Shown in pieces: positions 1 through 12,900 of a stretch of DNA of 64,000 nucleotides. A program made the position numbers and the translations under genes. Under the pieces are notes generated by a model, which saw only the letters and a list, made by a program, of their open reading frames with translations, did not search any database and was not told where the DNA came from. Origin of the DNA: Paragonimus westermani (lineage: Eukaryota > Platyhelminthes > Trematoda > Plagiorchiida > Troglotrematidae); assembly GCA_008508345.1 (NCBI GenBank), contig QNGE01000854.1, positions 84,682 through 148,681 on the forward strand, given 5' to 3'. Position 1 is the first letter of the stretch, and every line of letters begins with the position of its first letter.

Positions 1-2266
1 TTAAATGTGCATGTTAGACCAAAATCGTTAACTCCCTCCTCCCACAGGCAACACATACAGCTTCGTCTGCCTATTCCGCTCATATATACTTTCGGATCCC
101 TCCGGCAATTGCTGTGAACGTTCTCGAGGAACTGATATCTAGGTCATAGCATGCCTGCCTCAGCATCTTCAGCAAATTCGTATTATGACACACACTGAGA
201 ACCGAACGATCGTTCAGTTTGTTACTGTGTGTACGCGGTAGCAAGTGAGTCTGTCCGAATATATCGACTGCTTCAAGTAAGGCCAGGTCTCTGACGGATT
301 ATTTTGTCTTTCCGACACAGTGCTGTGTCTATAACGCTAACCATGCGACAGCACCATGTGTCACATATTCAAATTACACAGCATAGTTGCGCAGGTAAGG
401 AATGGTTGACTGAATTTCTGTTAGACTTCCTGGCTTCCACGTTTGGTGGCCTCATCTATTCAGCAAACAAGAGTCGGTTGTTGCCACCCCCTGTTTTCGA
501 ACAGCTTCAAGTGAATTGAAGACTGTTAAACTTCGTTATTTTGTAAAAACTTCCCATCTCGATTGCCCCAACTGGCAGTCTCGATTTCAACTCTACTAGA
601 CGTGATTTCGCTTCGCTATTTCGTCTTCGTACATCAGTCTAAAAGTTCACTGATTGGAGGTGAATGATAGCAGATTGGGAGCATTAAGGAAATCGCGAGA
701 GAGTGGGGTTAAGCATGTCATACTTTCACCAGGGAACATGGTGATTCAGTGGAAAACTGCCGTTTTTATTCCAGATCCATTTTTCAAACTCCTTGGCTTA
801 GCTGGCGAACAGACATGTCCAGCAGTAATAGATTAACATCCAAGTTTATTCCAGACGGTTTTACGATGCCAAAGGGCGATTGTTCACGTAACGGATGAAG
901 GAGAACATCGGAGCTCGTATATACATAAGAAAATATCTTCTCAGAATGTTAGCAGTCCATGTTCACTGAGCAAGAGGGTCATTGAATTACTGGTCGTCTA
1001 ATGCTGTTTTTTAGGAGTACAGTGCAATCCGCAGTGTTGTTTAAAGACACTCTGATGCGTTACTTTCATGCCTTTTTCAGATAAATGATCACTCACTGAC
1101 AATACTTGGGGACCAGAAGAGGACGATTTCGTCTGGTCATGGAGTCAATCCCAGGATAACAACAACAGTACGTGTGTAAGCTTTGTGGAATTTTCTTTGA
1201 TCAATTGACGTATGGCAACTTTATTGAGTTGCTAATCATGTGTCAGCATGCCACACTGGTATCAGTAGCCTACCACGACCAGAAGCGTGGATGTGATCAC
1301 ACATAGGACAGTACACTGTATCTTTTCGGCAGAAATCTGAACAGCAAGTTAGTGCATTGTTTATGTGGTTTAGTTGCTGCAAGATTAAACAGACAAATCA
1401 TTGCCTACTTTGCAGCAATGCTTGTGACGCAGTATGCCTATATCTCTAGTTTATCAATAAGAATAGAGTACTCATATTGTATAGTGTGTGTGTGTTTGAC
1501 TAACTCACATCCCTTGCTCACTATACGCAAAATATGATAAGGGTTGGGGAACGAAAGAAAAACCGGTAGAGGCAGACAAGATAATCAAAAACTATATAAT
1601 GTCCATTGTGACAGTGTGCCAATTGTGAAAATTTCCATTTTCGACTAGATTGGAAACACCGACTGGTACTATTTGATCCTATGAGGTATATGAACTGCCA
1701 ACTGAAACACTAAGCAAACTCAGAGGCCCGGAAACCTCTCGTAAGAACCCCAATACCCGGCCACCTGTGTCTTCAGATTGTGTGTACGGGAACAACCAGG
1801 GAATAGATGTGTATAGCATCGGACGTATGAGCACATCCCGTAGCGGTTGGCACAAACAATGAAGCAGTGTAATCTAAGTATGGTGCCGAATCAAATAAGT
1901 TGAATTAATAAACTTCTAAACATCTTCGGATGACGAGTCGATTCCCTCGAATTTTTCATCCTGACAAACGCCAGGTTATTACTGTCCGCTAGACGTTCAA
2001 GAATACTCATTTCTTTGTGATGTTGAAACAACCCAATACGTTGACATAATAATCTTCTTTTAACATGGGTCAAACCTGCGTTTTATTCCGTCATCACGCT
2101 CAAGCAAAATCCATATTCTGCGTTGTGCGTGAACGGCTGATGAACGTGGATGTAAGTTTTATCCAAAAAAAGCCTGCTGTTAATATGAGTAGTTTTCAAT
2201 TCACCAAGTGAAATTTGTACATTTTGTGGTATCTCAAATTCTTATAGGTGGAATGGATCAAAATCA
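1..2266. other. Unassigned non-coding DNA
   Basis: No open frame here resembles a known protein. The frames present are short, mutually overlapping and stop-rich. A short GT run near 1480-1495 is the only simple repeat. The minus-strand frame at 1891-2073 has a charged, somewhat coding-like composition, but no family is recognised. Confidence 0.5.
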
Positions 2267-2387
2267 GTTGTGAAATATCCGCATCAGTTTTAGTACGAAT
2301 GAATTCGAACAGTTTGGGTGTGGTGTTTAACATGTTACTGATAAACAGATAGAGAATAGTGCAGTGTTAGGAGCAAGCTGTAATACA
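2267..2387 (-). repeat. Dispersed repeat R1, copy 1
   Basis: This segment is homologous to the segment at 15263-15384 in opposite orientation. Shared blocks include TTTAACATGTTACTGAT and TTTAGTACGAATGAA. By eye the two are about three quarters to four fifths identical over some 120 bases. No protein is recognised. The orientation is set so that copy 2 reads on the plus strand, where it follows a hammerhead-like core. Confidence 0.6.
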
Positions 2388-2518
2388 AAATCGCTCTTAT
2401 ATATCCCAATACTCGATAACTGACAACCAACTGCCGTCTGCTGCACTGAATCGTAATGTTGAGCAAATGGCCAATTCAACACAACGTGGAAACTCGCAGT
2501 GGGTCTGTTAACTGGCCG

Positions 2519-2566
2519 GAGGCTCTGGTATACGGTTTCTCATTGAATAGGTCGAAACGTCGCCTC
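2519..2566 (+). ncRNA. Hammerhead-like motif, degenerate
   Basis: GAGGC at 2519-2523 can pair with GCCTC at 2562-2566. This encloses CTGG..., then GTCGAAACGTC at 2551-2561, which matches the GAAA...NUH half of a hammerhead ribozyme. The CUGAUGA half is mutated, with G at the essential A position, so activity is unlikely. The GAAACGTC block resembles the one after the PLE at 9844-9851, and an AATAAA-containing AT-rich stretch follows in both cases. It is probably the eroded 3' end of a Penelope-like or retrozyme-like element. Confidence 0.3.
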
Positions 2567-2589
2567 ATTTTTCATGTCATAAATAAATT

Positions 2590-5500
2590 AACCTTCAAGC
2601 GTCAATGTTAGCCTCTCGAAGTCTGACTACTGTATCCTGATTTTTGATATTTCAACCTAAAATTAGATTCTGTCAGAAGGTTTGTTGATTGATCAACTGA
2701 CGTAACTTGATATCTCTTTTCGCATTGTTATCCTGCACCGATGACCGTAAACTGACAAGCAAATCAGTTAGATGAAAAGACAGTAGATATCAACGACGTC
2801 ATCGATCACGTGATTTGTGGATTCGTTCGAATAAAAATCAGAATATTCACTCGGTGCACTAGATGTCCGTGAATGGTTAATCTGATCTAACTAATGTAGC
2901 CACGGGGTAGAACCATCTTCGACATTACAAACTGAATTGACTAGTTGAGACTCGATGTCTTCAGTCGAATTCAAAGTCTGGCAAATGGTTTCGTAACTAA
3001 CACCATGGCGACTGTGATTGGACGCCCGTATGTTTAAACCCTGTGTGACATGTGTTTCTTTGTTTGCTTCTTGATGCTCAATAATCTGATTCGTTTCAAC
3101 GTTAGAAATGACGTGTATGATCCACGGGAGCTAATTCGCTTAGTGTCTTGTACATCTTATCTTGTAATTGCCTGTTACGTGAAATCAAAACACTCGTGGT
3201 TCATGTTTTAAAACGCTCCGGACAAACATTGGTTCTAAAGTCAGCCGTGGAATCAAGCCGTACAATCTGATGCATAATTGAGGTGGGGATGGTCCATAGG
3301 TGAATTTGAAGTAGTTCCGTAAATATCTTATTGTGAATAGTGCTAAAATGTTTATGTAAGGTCTATGCTAGGGCAGCGTTTCGTTCGTTTTTGTCGGTTA
3401 CACGAACGAGATGTCGGCGGACTAGATACGAGAAGGGTTACGTATAGGCAGAATAGTAAGGTCAGTTAGGTCAGCAGTCACTGTTCAGTTCTGCCGATGT
3501 TTCCTCCATGTAAACTTCCGAATCTATGAACCGGAAACAAATGACTTTCACTCACTGAACAGTTCTGTTGGAAGTTATGCGGTGCTACCATAGATAGTCC
3601 GTTTGGGCCTGTATTTGTCGATACATTTGTGGAACATTCAGTGAAGAGACTTATGTGATGGACAACACAAAATATCGTGAGCTTAACATGTACAGAAAAT
3701 ACTCGGGTGATCTGTTCGTAGTTTGCGGAACAGACAGTATGTTCATATCTACATGAACGCATCACAACTTGCACCCCACTATTGCGTTCACTATAAAAGA
3801 GGAAAACCGGTTACCATTTTCGGACATCCGGCCTAACAGAAGCGAAGACCGTTTACGTTGCAAAGTCATCTATGGCGAAAAGACGTCGACTAATCCATTA
3901 TCATACTTTACCCGTTTTGTGTCAGCCATGTGGAGTGCATGTCACAGCATCCGCAATATTTTTCGGATGAATGTATATTCGAAGAGTTCAGATGCACCAA
4001 GTAAATTCTCATTCAGCACTGTTACCTCATATGTTCGATCACAACTAATTCAAAACCAATTAATGACAAACCAGCCTTCACGGCAATACCTCTCAAACAT
4101 GATGGTGTGACACTCCTGGTAAGACAAAGACCGAGCCGCAGTGACACATCAGCTAGGCTCCTGGTATTGTATTCAACAGTGCGCGTACCTTCATCTGTCA
4201 GAAGTGATTCTTTGTCAGCAATTCGCAAGTCAATCCTCATTTGTGGATCTACTTGTACATGTAAACTTTGCAATGAGATGAACACACACTAGAATTTTGA
4301 AGGACATGAATCATGACCACCAAAACCGAAACGGCTAACAATACCGTGACGAAACACTCACCGGAACCTGCAACACCAAATCCCTCGCCGGATTTCCGTG
4401 TTGCTTTTTCAGACTTCCAAACAGCGCGTGAATTGTTATCCCTCTACATTAAAAAACCCGTTTCCCCTTCCTAAAGCTTGTGGTAGAGAAATTGTTACTA
4501 CCTTGATAAAACTTTGTGTGTAGTCTGATCAGTTGCTGTGATCTAATTTGAAGTTGTGATCTGATCTTTGTACACTTCCTCTGGTTATCTAATATCGGTT
4601 AACAGCTTTTGTGACTGTTGCCCTTAATTTGCTCCTGTGAATCTAAAATGAAGTGACTGACTTTATTCTGTACAATCCCGCTGTAGGCCGAGTAGCAAAA
4701 CGCATGACATTTGAATCATCCACTCATCTGTCTATCACCAATCGGCACTCGCTCAATTTACGTTACTGTTACGCTTGTTTCAGTGTACAACAGGAAGAGA
4801 AGAAATCCGAACAATCATAGGCTTTACAGGGACCTCTGGGAACCTGACAGTGATTGCCAGCTAGACCAACTGAACTATTTTGTGTGTGTGCAACCAATTC
4901 GTTATCCAATCGGTTATCATTTTGTGTATGTAACTGACGCGAACGAACAAAATGTTGCTCGAGCATTCATGTGATATTAACAGATTACCAAAGTTGTAAA
5001 CTGCTCTACGTAGCTAGAATGTCCACACCAAAGCATGTCTGAAAAAAATGACAACCAATTAGTTAGCGAGTTGTCATTCTGCTGCTAAATGACAACGAAG
5101 TTCATCAAGCGACAGAATTGAGCTGAGACGAAAAAGATGATACTTACTGATTCATCTGATTTCAGTCAAATTGTGTAAAGGACCGCTTTGCCATATTGGT
5201 AGCACAATCTTGACCAGCTATTTTATTGAAAGCCACCGCACTAAATGCCGACGGAAATTAATCAAAAGATTAAATAGCAAACAACACTGAACTTAAACAG
5301 CATATTCCTCAGTTAAATCTCCCATACCTTTCAGATACATGGGAGTGTGCGGGACAACATGTGTGATATTAAGGATGCAACTTCCGTCCATAGAGTGCTG
5401 TTCTCTAATGTCTGCTTAAAGTATCCGCCAATCAGTGAAGCCATTTGTAGTTCGGTTGCACGAACCATATACCAATGTCAAAATTGGTGACTTTCCAGTC

Positions 5501-7200
5501 AATTTTGCATAACCAATGTCGATTTTTACGGCATCTTTTGATATAATCATGAGTGCGATCAGCCTTCATGCAGCTGCATCAACTTACCGGGTTCGCAGTT
5601 AAAAACCGCTCCGTTTACTGGGAAACCAGTCAGCCTGAATCAGAAAGACATGTTCAGCAGTCTACCAGTTTTTATGCGGTTTTACCCCATCTGTCCGATT
5701 CAACGATTTGGATACCAGCTAAACTTCTGGTGGCTGCAAACACGGTAGCCTTTTTCAGTTTCGTCTGTTAGTTTTTCTCTCACTATCTGTCTTGTTCGTT
5801 ATCCGCAGATGAACCTAACCAGCAAGAGCCAGATTTCTCACGCTTTGGCTTCAGCCTCACCGAAAGCACCGATTACTAAACAGAACATTAAAAAAAACTT
5901 TCAAACTCATTCGGAACGACGGCAACAGATGGGGATTTCTTATAACACAATATTCACACGAAAACTCCTATAGACGTGATTCCTTCGTAGCGGAAATTAG
6001 ATTTACCGTCTGCGCAAACCGTTGGAGTAGATCTGCGGAACATGGTAAATTTCTTGGGCTTAACGAGACACTGAAACTCAGGCAAGTTGAGTCTCTTCGT
6101 CTCTGAATGAGTGAAACGGAAAACCAAGTCATTTGTTAACTGCGGTGGAACCTGTTGCACAGTCAGTTTGGATCATAAAATCGCATCACTTAAAATTATT
6201 AATTCCAGAAATTTAATGTTTTCAATCGATTTTCTTCTCGGATATACTGACATAGAGCTTAGATGGCTAATGTTTTCAAAATGTACAGTTGTCGTATGGA
6301 GGTAAGTTGTGAACGATTAACCAGTTTGCTAAATCTGTTCCGTTCATGAATGCGTGTGTTCCTGATGGGGCTGGATCATCGGTTCACAGGAGTTTAGTTC
6401 ATTCTCTGTAGTAGAAGAGTTAACAGTGGTATCCAAAAATGAAAATCAGATACACGCACGGCAAATAGTCGTCGAAGCTTAGTCTTTTTAAGGTTCATTT
6501 GCTCACGATGTGAGCCACGGTTCACTTCTCACAGACGAGCAAACAGCATAGAAATAAGAATCGTAAGTAAATTATCAGACAAGTGGATAGCGCGAAATCA
6601 GCAAGAACTGAAGTAAAATAGAACGGAAACCTGGAATAAACCAACAAGATATAGAAGAGAGTGGCCTTCGAAAGAATGAAAAACCGATAAATTGACGTTG
6701 TAACTCCGGTTAAAGCATTTTCGTCGATGTTCTCTAAAATGTTCGGAAGACATCGACACCAATGTTATCCTCATACCTCGTTCTGCAAATGCCATGTAGT
6801 TTACGCTCCAGTGTTCGCCGGCGTATGTGTCGTTAGTTCAATAGGTGATGAGTTTCAGTAAACTACACCAAACTTTACTGAACTTCATGTGGAAACCATT
6901 TGGATTGATGCTCCGAGATGTATTCGAATGATTGTTTTACTATAAAAACTATGTGGTTTATTTCAAAAGAACAAGCGACACAACTGAAACTAAACGAGGG
7001 TGCATGAAAAGTGAATATATCTTTCAAATGGGGGCGCGAAATCACATGGACGTAAACTGAACATATAGTTCAGCAGCAAAATATGTTACTAACCGCTACA
7101 CTGAGTGAACTGACTCTTATTTTGATAGAGTGATTAATGCTGTAAGACGAGTTAGTATAAACATGCCATTCCTTGTAGACAGTTGTAGTTGAGCAAATTT
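2590..7200. other. Unassigned non-coding DNA
   Basis: No gene, RNA or transposon is recognised in this stretch. Two frames around 3478-4285 are 87-113 codons long but overlap on opposite strands and show no family motif. A small perfect hairpin lies at 5070-5096 and is listed separately. Confidence 0.45.
5048..5096. repeat. Short hairpin with a third direct copy
   Basis: GTTGTCAT (5070-5077) and ATGACAAC (5089-5096) form a perfect 8-bp stem with an 11-base loop. A further ATGACAAC sits at 5048-5055. This could be the remains of a small inverted-repeat element, or chance. Confidence 0.35.
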
Positions 7201-7920
7201 CATCAACATATTCTTATGGGTGATCTGTTCCGCGTAGCCACTTCCGAAGATCACATCACACGGAAATTGGCTCTTATCTTCCATGATATCACCCAGGCGT
7301 CTAGTCTCGACTTTCTCTCTCAGATATCTGACTAGCTTTCCCGTAATGATGCAAAACTAATGAAATTAAGCAAACTTGTCAGACCATGCTGTATTCCGTT
7401 GTATCATGCCGTTCTCGTGATGAGACGTGCGTACATTTATAATCACGATATCCATGTGGGATTCAGGTTCTTGAGTTGAATGTATATTTTTGTAGGCAAA
7501 GTTGAAATGCCACATTATCATATTCAGATTTTTCTATCCATCCAATCTAGGGGTGACAATGTCTTCATAGTGCCTGCGAAGAATGACCGATTTCATATCA
7601 CTTAACGAACTGCATTCCGGCTTTATCATGAAGGTATCAGCAAATAATCGACCTAACGGTTACTCCATTATCAATCCTTCCTTTCAACGGTATAACTCGA
7701 AACCAGGCAAACGGACACTTGTTAGTGACTTCTTTCATCCCGCACAAATGTTGTACAAGATCTCAACTTTATCATTGTGTAAGTGTTGTGTATGACAGGT
7801 CTATGAGAAATGCAGTAGTTTCTGTCCACAAACAAGTCGGGAATACCCGGTGTACCGAAAAAAACATCCGATCCTCTGTACTGAATAGTCACAAAATTAT
7901 GCCAAGCTCAGTGAGCAGGT
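7200..7920 (+). pseudogene. Penelope-like RT, N-terminal relic
   Basis: With frame changes, plus-strand translation gives GDNVFIVPAKND near 7551-7586, resembling the VIVPADKG block at the N-terminal side of PLE reverse transcriptases. Near 7838-7880 it gives IPGVPKKTSDPLY, resembling the LPKIHKPGVPLRPI block. An open stretch at 7208-7330 lies upstream. The order of the two blocks is correct for a PLE. Several stops and frame shifts make it dead. It lies 0.9 kb upstream of the better PLE at 8813-9781 on the same strand, but the central RT part between them was not found. Identification is tentative. Confidence 0.35.
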
Positions 7921-8773
7921 GGTAAGTACGAACATGACCACCGGGTTCCATTAACGATGTATAGTAACCATAAAACTTCTAACCATGTAACGGAACATCC
8001 TTACACACAACTGCGTTACAGTTACTCGAACTTCACTGCAGCATCCATCTTTAGAGACGAAGGAATGATGGATCAGTAAAATATTCGACGGCTCAAAAAC
8101 AGATGATAGCCAAGGAGACATTAACACGGTTACCGTCCAGCGAAACAAGCAATTTTAACAGCAAAAGTGAACGATTTCGGGTATACAGACAAAAACAGAA
8201 TACAATGTGACTGCGAAAACACCGCTACGCAATCAGAGCTTATGGTAAGTTCCCGGAAAATTCTGGGCAGTAACCTCATAAGTCATTTTCCTTTCATTTC
8301 CAAATAAAGATGTTCCCAAAGTTTCAGCGTTAAAATGGATTTATTTTGTCCTATGAATAGGCTGGGGCATTTAGATTTGGTGACCCGAATTGAAAACCCT
8401 TGTCAACTCACTGATCGGCAGTCGTCGTCAGCACTTGATACAGAACTGTCAAGATGAACATTGGGACTGTCATGTTATCAGTGTGTGCAGCAAAAGTCGT
8501 TAACTACCGACCTACAGACGAGGATTCTGGAATGACTGACGTCGAAGTGAATAGTTGAACAAATAACAAATATACTTTTGGGAGATAAAACCAGTATTTT
8601 ATTATGAAGAAGGTAGTGAAGCTGTTAATTGAAAGTAATTAACAAAACACTGCGGATTCTGAAGAATGCAATGCAGTAGGCACTGGAAATCTAGATGTTG
8701 CGGATTATTCGAGACGTATAAACGCGGCAAACCGTTGGGACGAATTTAAGTTATGCGCAGTTATGTGTATGTA

Positions 8774-8775
<2 letters not shown>

Positions 8776-8812
<37 letters not shown>
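8776..8812. repeat. (TA)n microsatellite at a PLE 5' truncation point
   Basis: This is a pure alternating AT run of 37 bases. The Penelope-like coding sequence becomes readable immediately after it, so the run sits at the element's truncated 5' boundary. It is likely the insertion target or was generated at the junction. Confidence 0.9.
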
Positions 8813-8814
<2 letters not shown>

Positions 8815-9781
8815 GAAACAGTTCGAATCTGAAGCTTTCCAGACTTTCAAACCTAAGGTGTGGCTCTGATATGTGGATGATACATTTGTTGTTTTACCTC
8901 AGACTCAGCTTGACCAGTTCCACAGCTGTCTGAATAACGTAATAGATGGGATAACCTTTACACGCGAGAAAGAAGAGAACTCACGCCTGGCGTTTCTCGA
9001 TGTACTGATCATAAGACGACCTGATGGCAAGCTTGAAACCACTGTCTATCGTAAACCGACAACAACTGGTGTCATTCTCAGATTCGATAGCAATCATCCA
9101 GCATGTCAGCTCAAAAGCTGTGTGCGAACATTATTTCGACGTGCAGACACGCACTGTAGCTCGCCCGAACTCAGAAGACAGGAACGAAAACACTTGTTCA
9201 AACTGTTTGCTTCCAATGGATACCCCAATAGTTTCATAAAGGCATCTATCAGAGGGCCCACAAGAATTGAACGCGCAAAACCTAGAACAAGAATGACAGT
9301 GCCATATATTCACGGCACATCTGAAGCGGTACAAAGGATGCTGCAACCACTGGGCATCCAAATATCACATAAGCCAAACTCAACACTCCGTTCGGCTCTG
9401 ATGAATGCTAAGGATCATGTAGAACCACACGAACAGTCTGGCGTGGTCTACGCGATTCCATGCCTCGGGTGTGACCAACAGTATGTGGGGGAGACAGGCA
9501 AACAGCTGCGCACACGCGTGCACGAACACAAATTAGCAATGCGACGAGCCGACCCTAGATCACAACTGTGGCACCACTGTGCGGACACAGGTCACGAGGT
9601 CAACATAGACCATGCAAAAGTGGTCGCGCGGGCGAAAATGAAAGGGGAACGACTTGTACTCGAAGCTCTCTATTCGCGGAATTCGTTCAATCGACACGTT
9701 GACATAGACAGCCACTACGTCATCATCGTTGACGGTGAAACGAAAAGCGAGCGAAGACGGACGAACAGGCGGACACGGTGA
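8813..9781 (+). pseudogene. Penelope-like element: RT C-terminal half plus GIY-YIG endonuclease
   Basis: This is a 5'-truncated PLE that would have encoded target-primed reverse transcription. A frame open from 8813 reads to a TGA at 8867-8869, directly before the catalytic YVDD at 8870-8881, where PLEs usually have Arg; this is consistent with a CGA to TGA change. The frame then stays open for 302 codons from 8873. Visible blocks, numbered from codon 8873, are: FLDVLI (41-46), YRKPT (59-63), NGYPNSFI (115-122), then a GIY-YIG domain with GVVYAIPC (190-197), QYVGETG (203-209) and LRTRVHEHK (212-220). That combination and order are diagnostic of PLEs. The RT fingers are missing. This is the least damaged transposon in the window, with a single stop, so it is probably young, though it cannot be autonomous as it stands. 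Confidence 0.9.
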
Positions 9782-9824
9782 GCAGTAGAACGACCTCATT
9801 CCGACGCATTTATTTGTTTGATAA

Positions 9825-9859
9825 CTGATCCTAGTGTGGACTTGAAACGTCACAATAAA
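9825..9859 (+). ncRNA. Hammerhead-like motif and AATAAA in the PLE 3' region
   Basis: CTGAT at 9825-9829 is followed by TCC/GGA, which could form a short stem II, and by GAAACGTC at 9844-9851. This is the layout of a minimal hammerhead ribozyme with the GA of the CUGAUGA box lost. Sequences flanking it (ATTTATTTGT about 9808-9817 and ACAATAAAT 9852-9860) are nearly fully complementary. AATAAA at 9854-9859 could serve as a poly(A) signal. Hammerhead motifs are known from the terminal regions of many PLEs. The missing GA implies loss of activity. Confidence 0.4.
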
Positions 9860-9902
9860 TCGTTCACCACTCAGTGTCTACCCTCTTTTTCGATTAATTT
9901 AA

Positions 9903-9929
9903 ATATACATATATATATATATGTATATA
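9903..9929. repeat. Palindromic TA-rich tract 3' of the PLE
   Basis: An AT tract with a central alternating run and symmetrical ATAC/GTAT ends reads the same on both strands. It matches the (TA)n at the 5' side of the PLE, so the element may be framed by the two halves of one TA-rich target. Confidence 0.7.
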
Positions 9930-12900
9930 GAAAGCCATTCAAGTGTGCACTAATTGCTACAGATGGCTCATAAACGTGACTGACGAATTTAGTGAGTCCC
10001 CGAGTTACACAAATGAAATGTTGACTTAATGAACCATCAACACAGTTGCCAAGGCGATGGGCCAAACTTCAACTTCTCATGAAATCTGAAATGATTGAGT
10101 AATAGATACCTCCAGCTGTGGTCCACAATAATCCGTTTTCCAGACCATCGTGATGTGAATATTGGAAATATTGCGGTATATGGTTTTCACGGTCTCCATT
10201 AGGTAATCGACATCAGACGACTGATCACTGTTGTTAATAGAGCGTATATGTAAAATCTCCGCATTTTCTACCAAAATTCTGTGGTCTGTATTTTTGGGAT
10301 AACCATAGACCACAAATTAGCGATCAATGTTGTAAACTGACTTCGTGATGAAGGAACGACTAGCGTTCTACACCGGTAATATTATCCTTGATGTGCTGTG
10401 TAAACTCAGTAAACACTGCCAGCCACACTGAAAACTGCATGATCAATCACAGCGCTAACTGGCAACTCATAGTAGGCGATTTCACAAACACATATGCCAC
10501 TTACGTGGCTATTCTAACCATTTCTGTCCTAAGTGTGTTTTTCCGTTCTTGCACATCCTAATTCATGTATTCAAATCTCATTGTGAAGGTGGGTGGTGAC
10601 CTGCAGATATCGGTCGCACCCACAACCACTTATATAGATTTAGTCAGTGTCCCAAATGTTCATGCAAATCCCGCTTTTCGCATGCGGAAAAATAAACTGG
10701 CAGGTTCAATTGTAAACAACGTTATTTTCATAAACCAATGAAGAAAGTAAACGTGTGTAAGTCTTTTAGTTAATCGTCTGCTTTTTGTCTGATGCTCTTG
10801 TTTGAAATTCAGAAAACGTAGGACCTTTGCGTAGCTTCAGTGTTTCACTACAACTTTTGCTCATGTTACCAACACAACTTGTTAGTAATACAACTGTGAA
10901 GCTCTGTTCCACTCCAGTCGTTTCACGCTGACAGATTGATTCATAATTTCAATAGGACGAATACTCAGACTATTGTACTAGTCAGTGCATTGACAAAATA
11001 TCTATAAGTACTTCGAAGTCGATTTGTTGCATTCGAATGGAAATTGGCTACATGGAGAAGGGAACATATTGTTTTATCTACAAATCACCAGGTCCGACTT
11101 AGAGCGTGAAAAAAAACACTTTCATAGTCGCAGTTACCTTGAAAAAATCGATGTGTATTTTTAAGGAGACCACTTCGTGCTACTGATCTCTTCAGGTAGC
11201 GTGATCCTGGAAACGACGTGTTTACTGGTCGTTACTATTTCTCTTGAAAAGAAGTATTGGTTGGAGCATTAAAGAACGTAAACATCCCATTAGTATCTGT
11301 CATCGTGTTATCAGCGTACTTTGAAAAATCTAATGCTAACACTTGCCTCATGTTGTGCAAATCACGTGCTCTTCGCAGTCACATTGATGTGATATCACTC
11401 TTTCTATCTAAGAAATATAAATCCATTTTCAACCGATAGCGTTTTGCTGCCAACGTTTCATGAGTCATGTGTGACAGTTTCTGGTTTGTAATCACTAGTG
11501 CCATTATCTATTACACCCAAGAACTGACTCTCTCCTCTCACAACATCCGTCAGTTTCACTTCTCGAACTTTCCGTGGATAGCAAACGGTGGCTGAGATGT
11601 GGTGACCTTTAGGACAACAGGCTTCTGAGTGTCACTCATCACAGTATCGTTAATTCACCGGCAGATGAAGAGTACCAGATAAATTCAACCATCAATCAAA
11701 TTTTAAATAATGTCGCACGCGTGGCAAAGTTGCGCACAGATGTTAGCGTATTGGTCAGAACTATATTTACGGGACATCCATTTTCTATCATTCACAATGT
11801 TTCATAGCTCGTTGAACACATTTGTGATAGGAATGTTGTTAGCACTGGAGAGACACGTTACATTCTGTTTTCTCACGTAACAAACTGGATCAATTCACAA
11901 AATTTTCTCGAAAATTCAATCAATACGTGGGTGGTCCTATAATTATTAAACTGAGTGAATTCACGTGACTTTGTAACTAGAAGACAGAAAGTGCAAAAAT
12001 CCACAGGGTGGGATCATGTGTATTGTTTCATGTTCCGCTGTGGCTATTGAGTGCCATCAAACTTTTCAAAATAAAGGGGGGAATAACCTAAGATGTAACG
12101 CGGCCTAACGGGTCACCTACCAACCCCTTGAATTAACGAAAAAAGACAGATTAATGAAAGGTTGCTCAATACAAGCTGGTTCTTGACATACGTAACTGAA
12201 AATTACCGCACGTGGAGTCAGTGTTCTGGTAAAAACAGCTAACAGTTATGAACGGGCGATTGCCGTAGCTGGAGTTGTCACAACAAGCAAATGGAGGTGC
12301 ATACATTCGTTGAAAAATGTTTCTTGTTGTCCAATGAATCGTGGCGTACTACACTCATGGCAAACGTTCTGTTCACGGTTAGTGTAAACAGATTTAGTCG
12401 ACGCATAGACAGATTATAAACACTGTACTCATGTGACCAAGAAACATGGATGATGCGAACTGAATTACCATTGCATGCAACCATTCTATTACAGTTTCTT
12501 TCTGCTGCTTTTTGCACCGTTCTTCAGCAACTCTTCTCTTGAAGTTATATTGTACGGTCCACTTTCATTGATACTTGTTACGATTTACAGCCAGCCGTAC
12601 AACTTTCTCGTCTAATGCACCATAATTCTACTGTCCGAGAGTCAGTCTGCTGTAAAGTCTTGATAGAACTCCTTCATGCAACACGTGAACTATTACAAAA
12701 TATTACTTTCAAGTCAACTCACATTACAACGGATAACGAAAAATTCTTCAACTGCTCCATTCTGTATTCCCAGAAAATAACCATCAATCATTCCTGCCTC
12801 CCTTCCTTTACCCCCACACTGCTGAGACATTATCTTCCCTCGGATCATTAAGCCAAGTATGAAAACTTTGAGTTTAAAAAGATACTCATATATGGGTGGA

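Noticed and set aside
3478..4285. Overlapping frames of 87-113 codons, one ending NIGRTEQ, resembling the YIGRT core of GIY-YIG
   Set aside because: No preceding CxC or other PLE block is present, and the frames on opposite strands overlap; judged a chance match.
9131..9853. Minus-strand frames across the PLE
   Set aside because: Antisense shadows of the RT/endonuclease reading frame.
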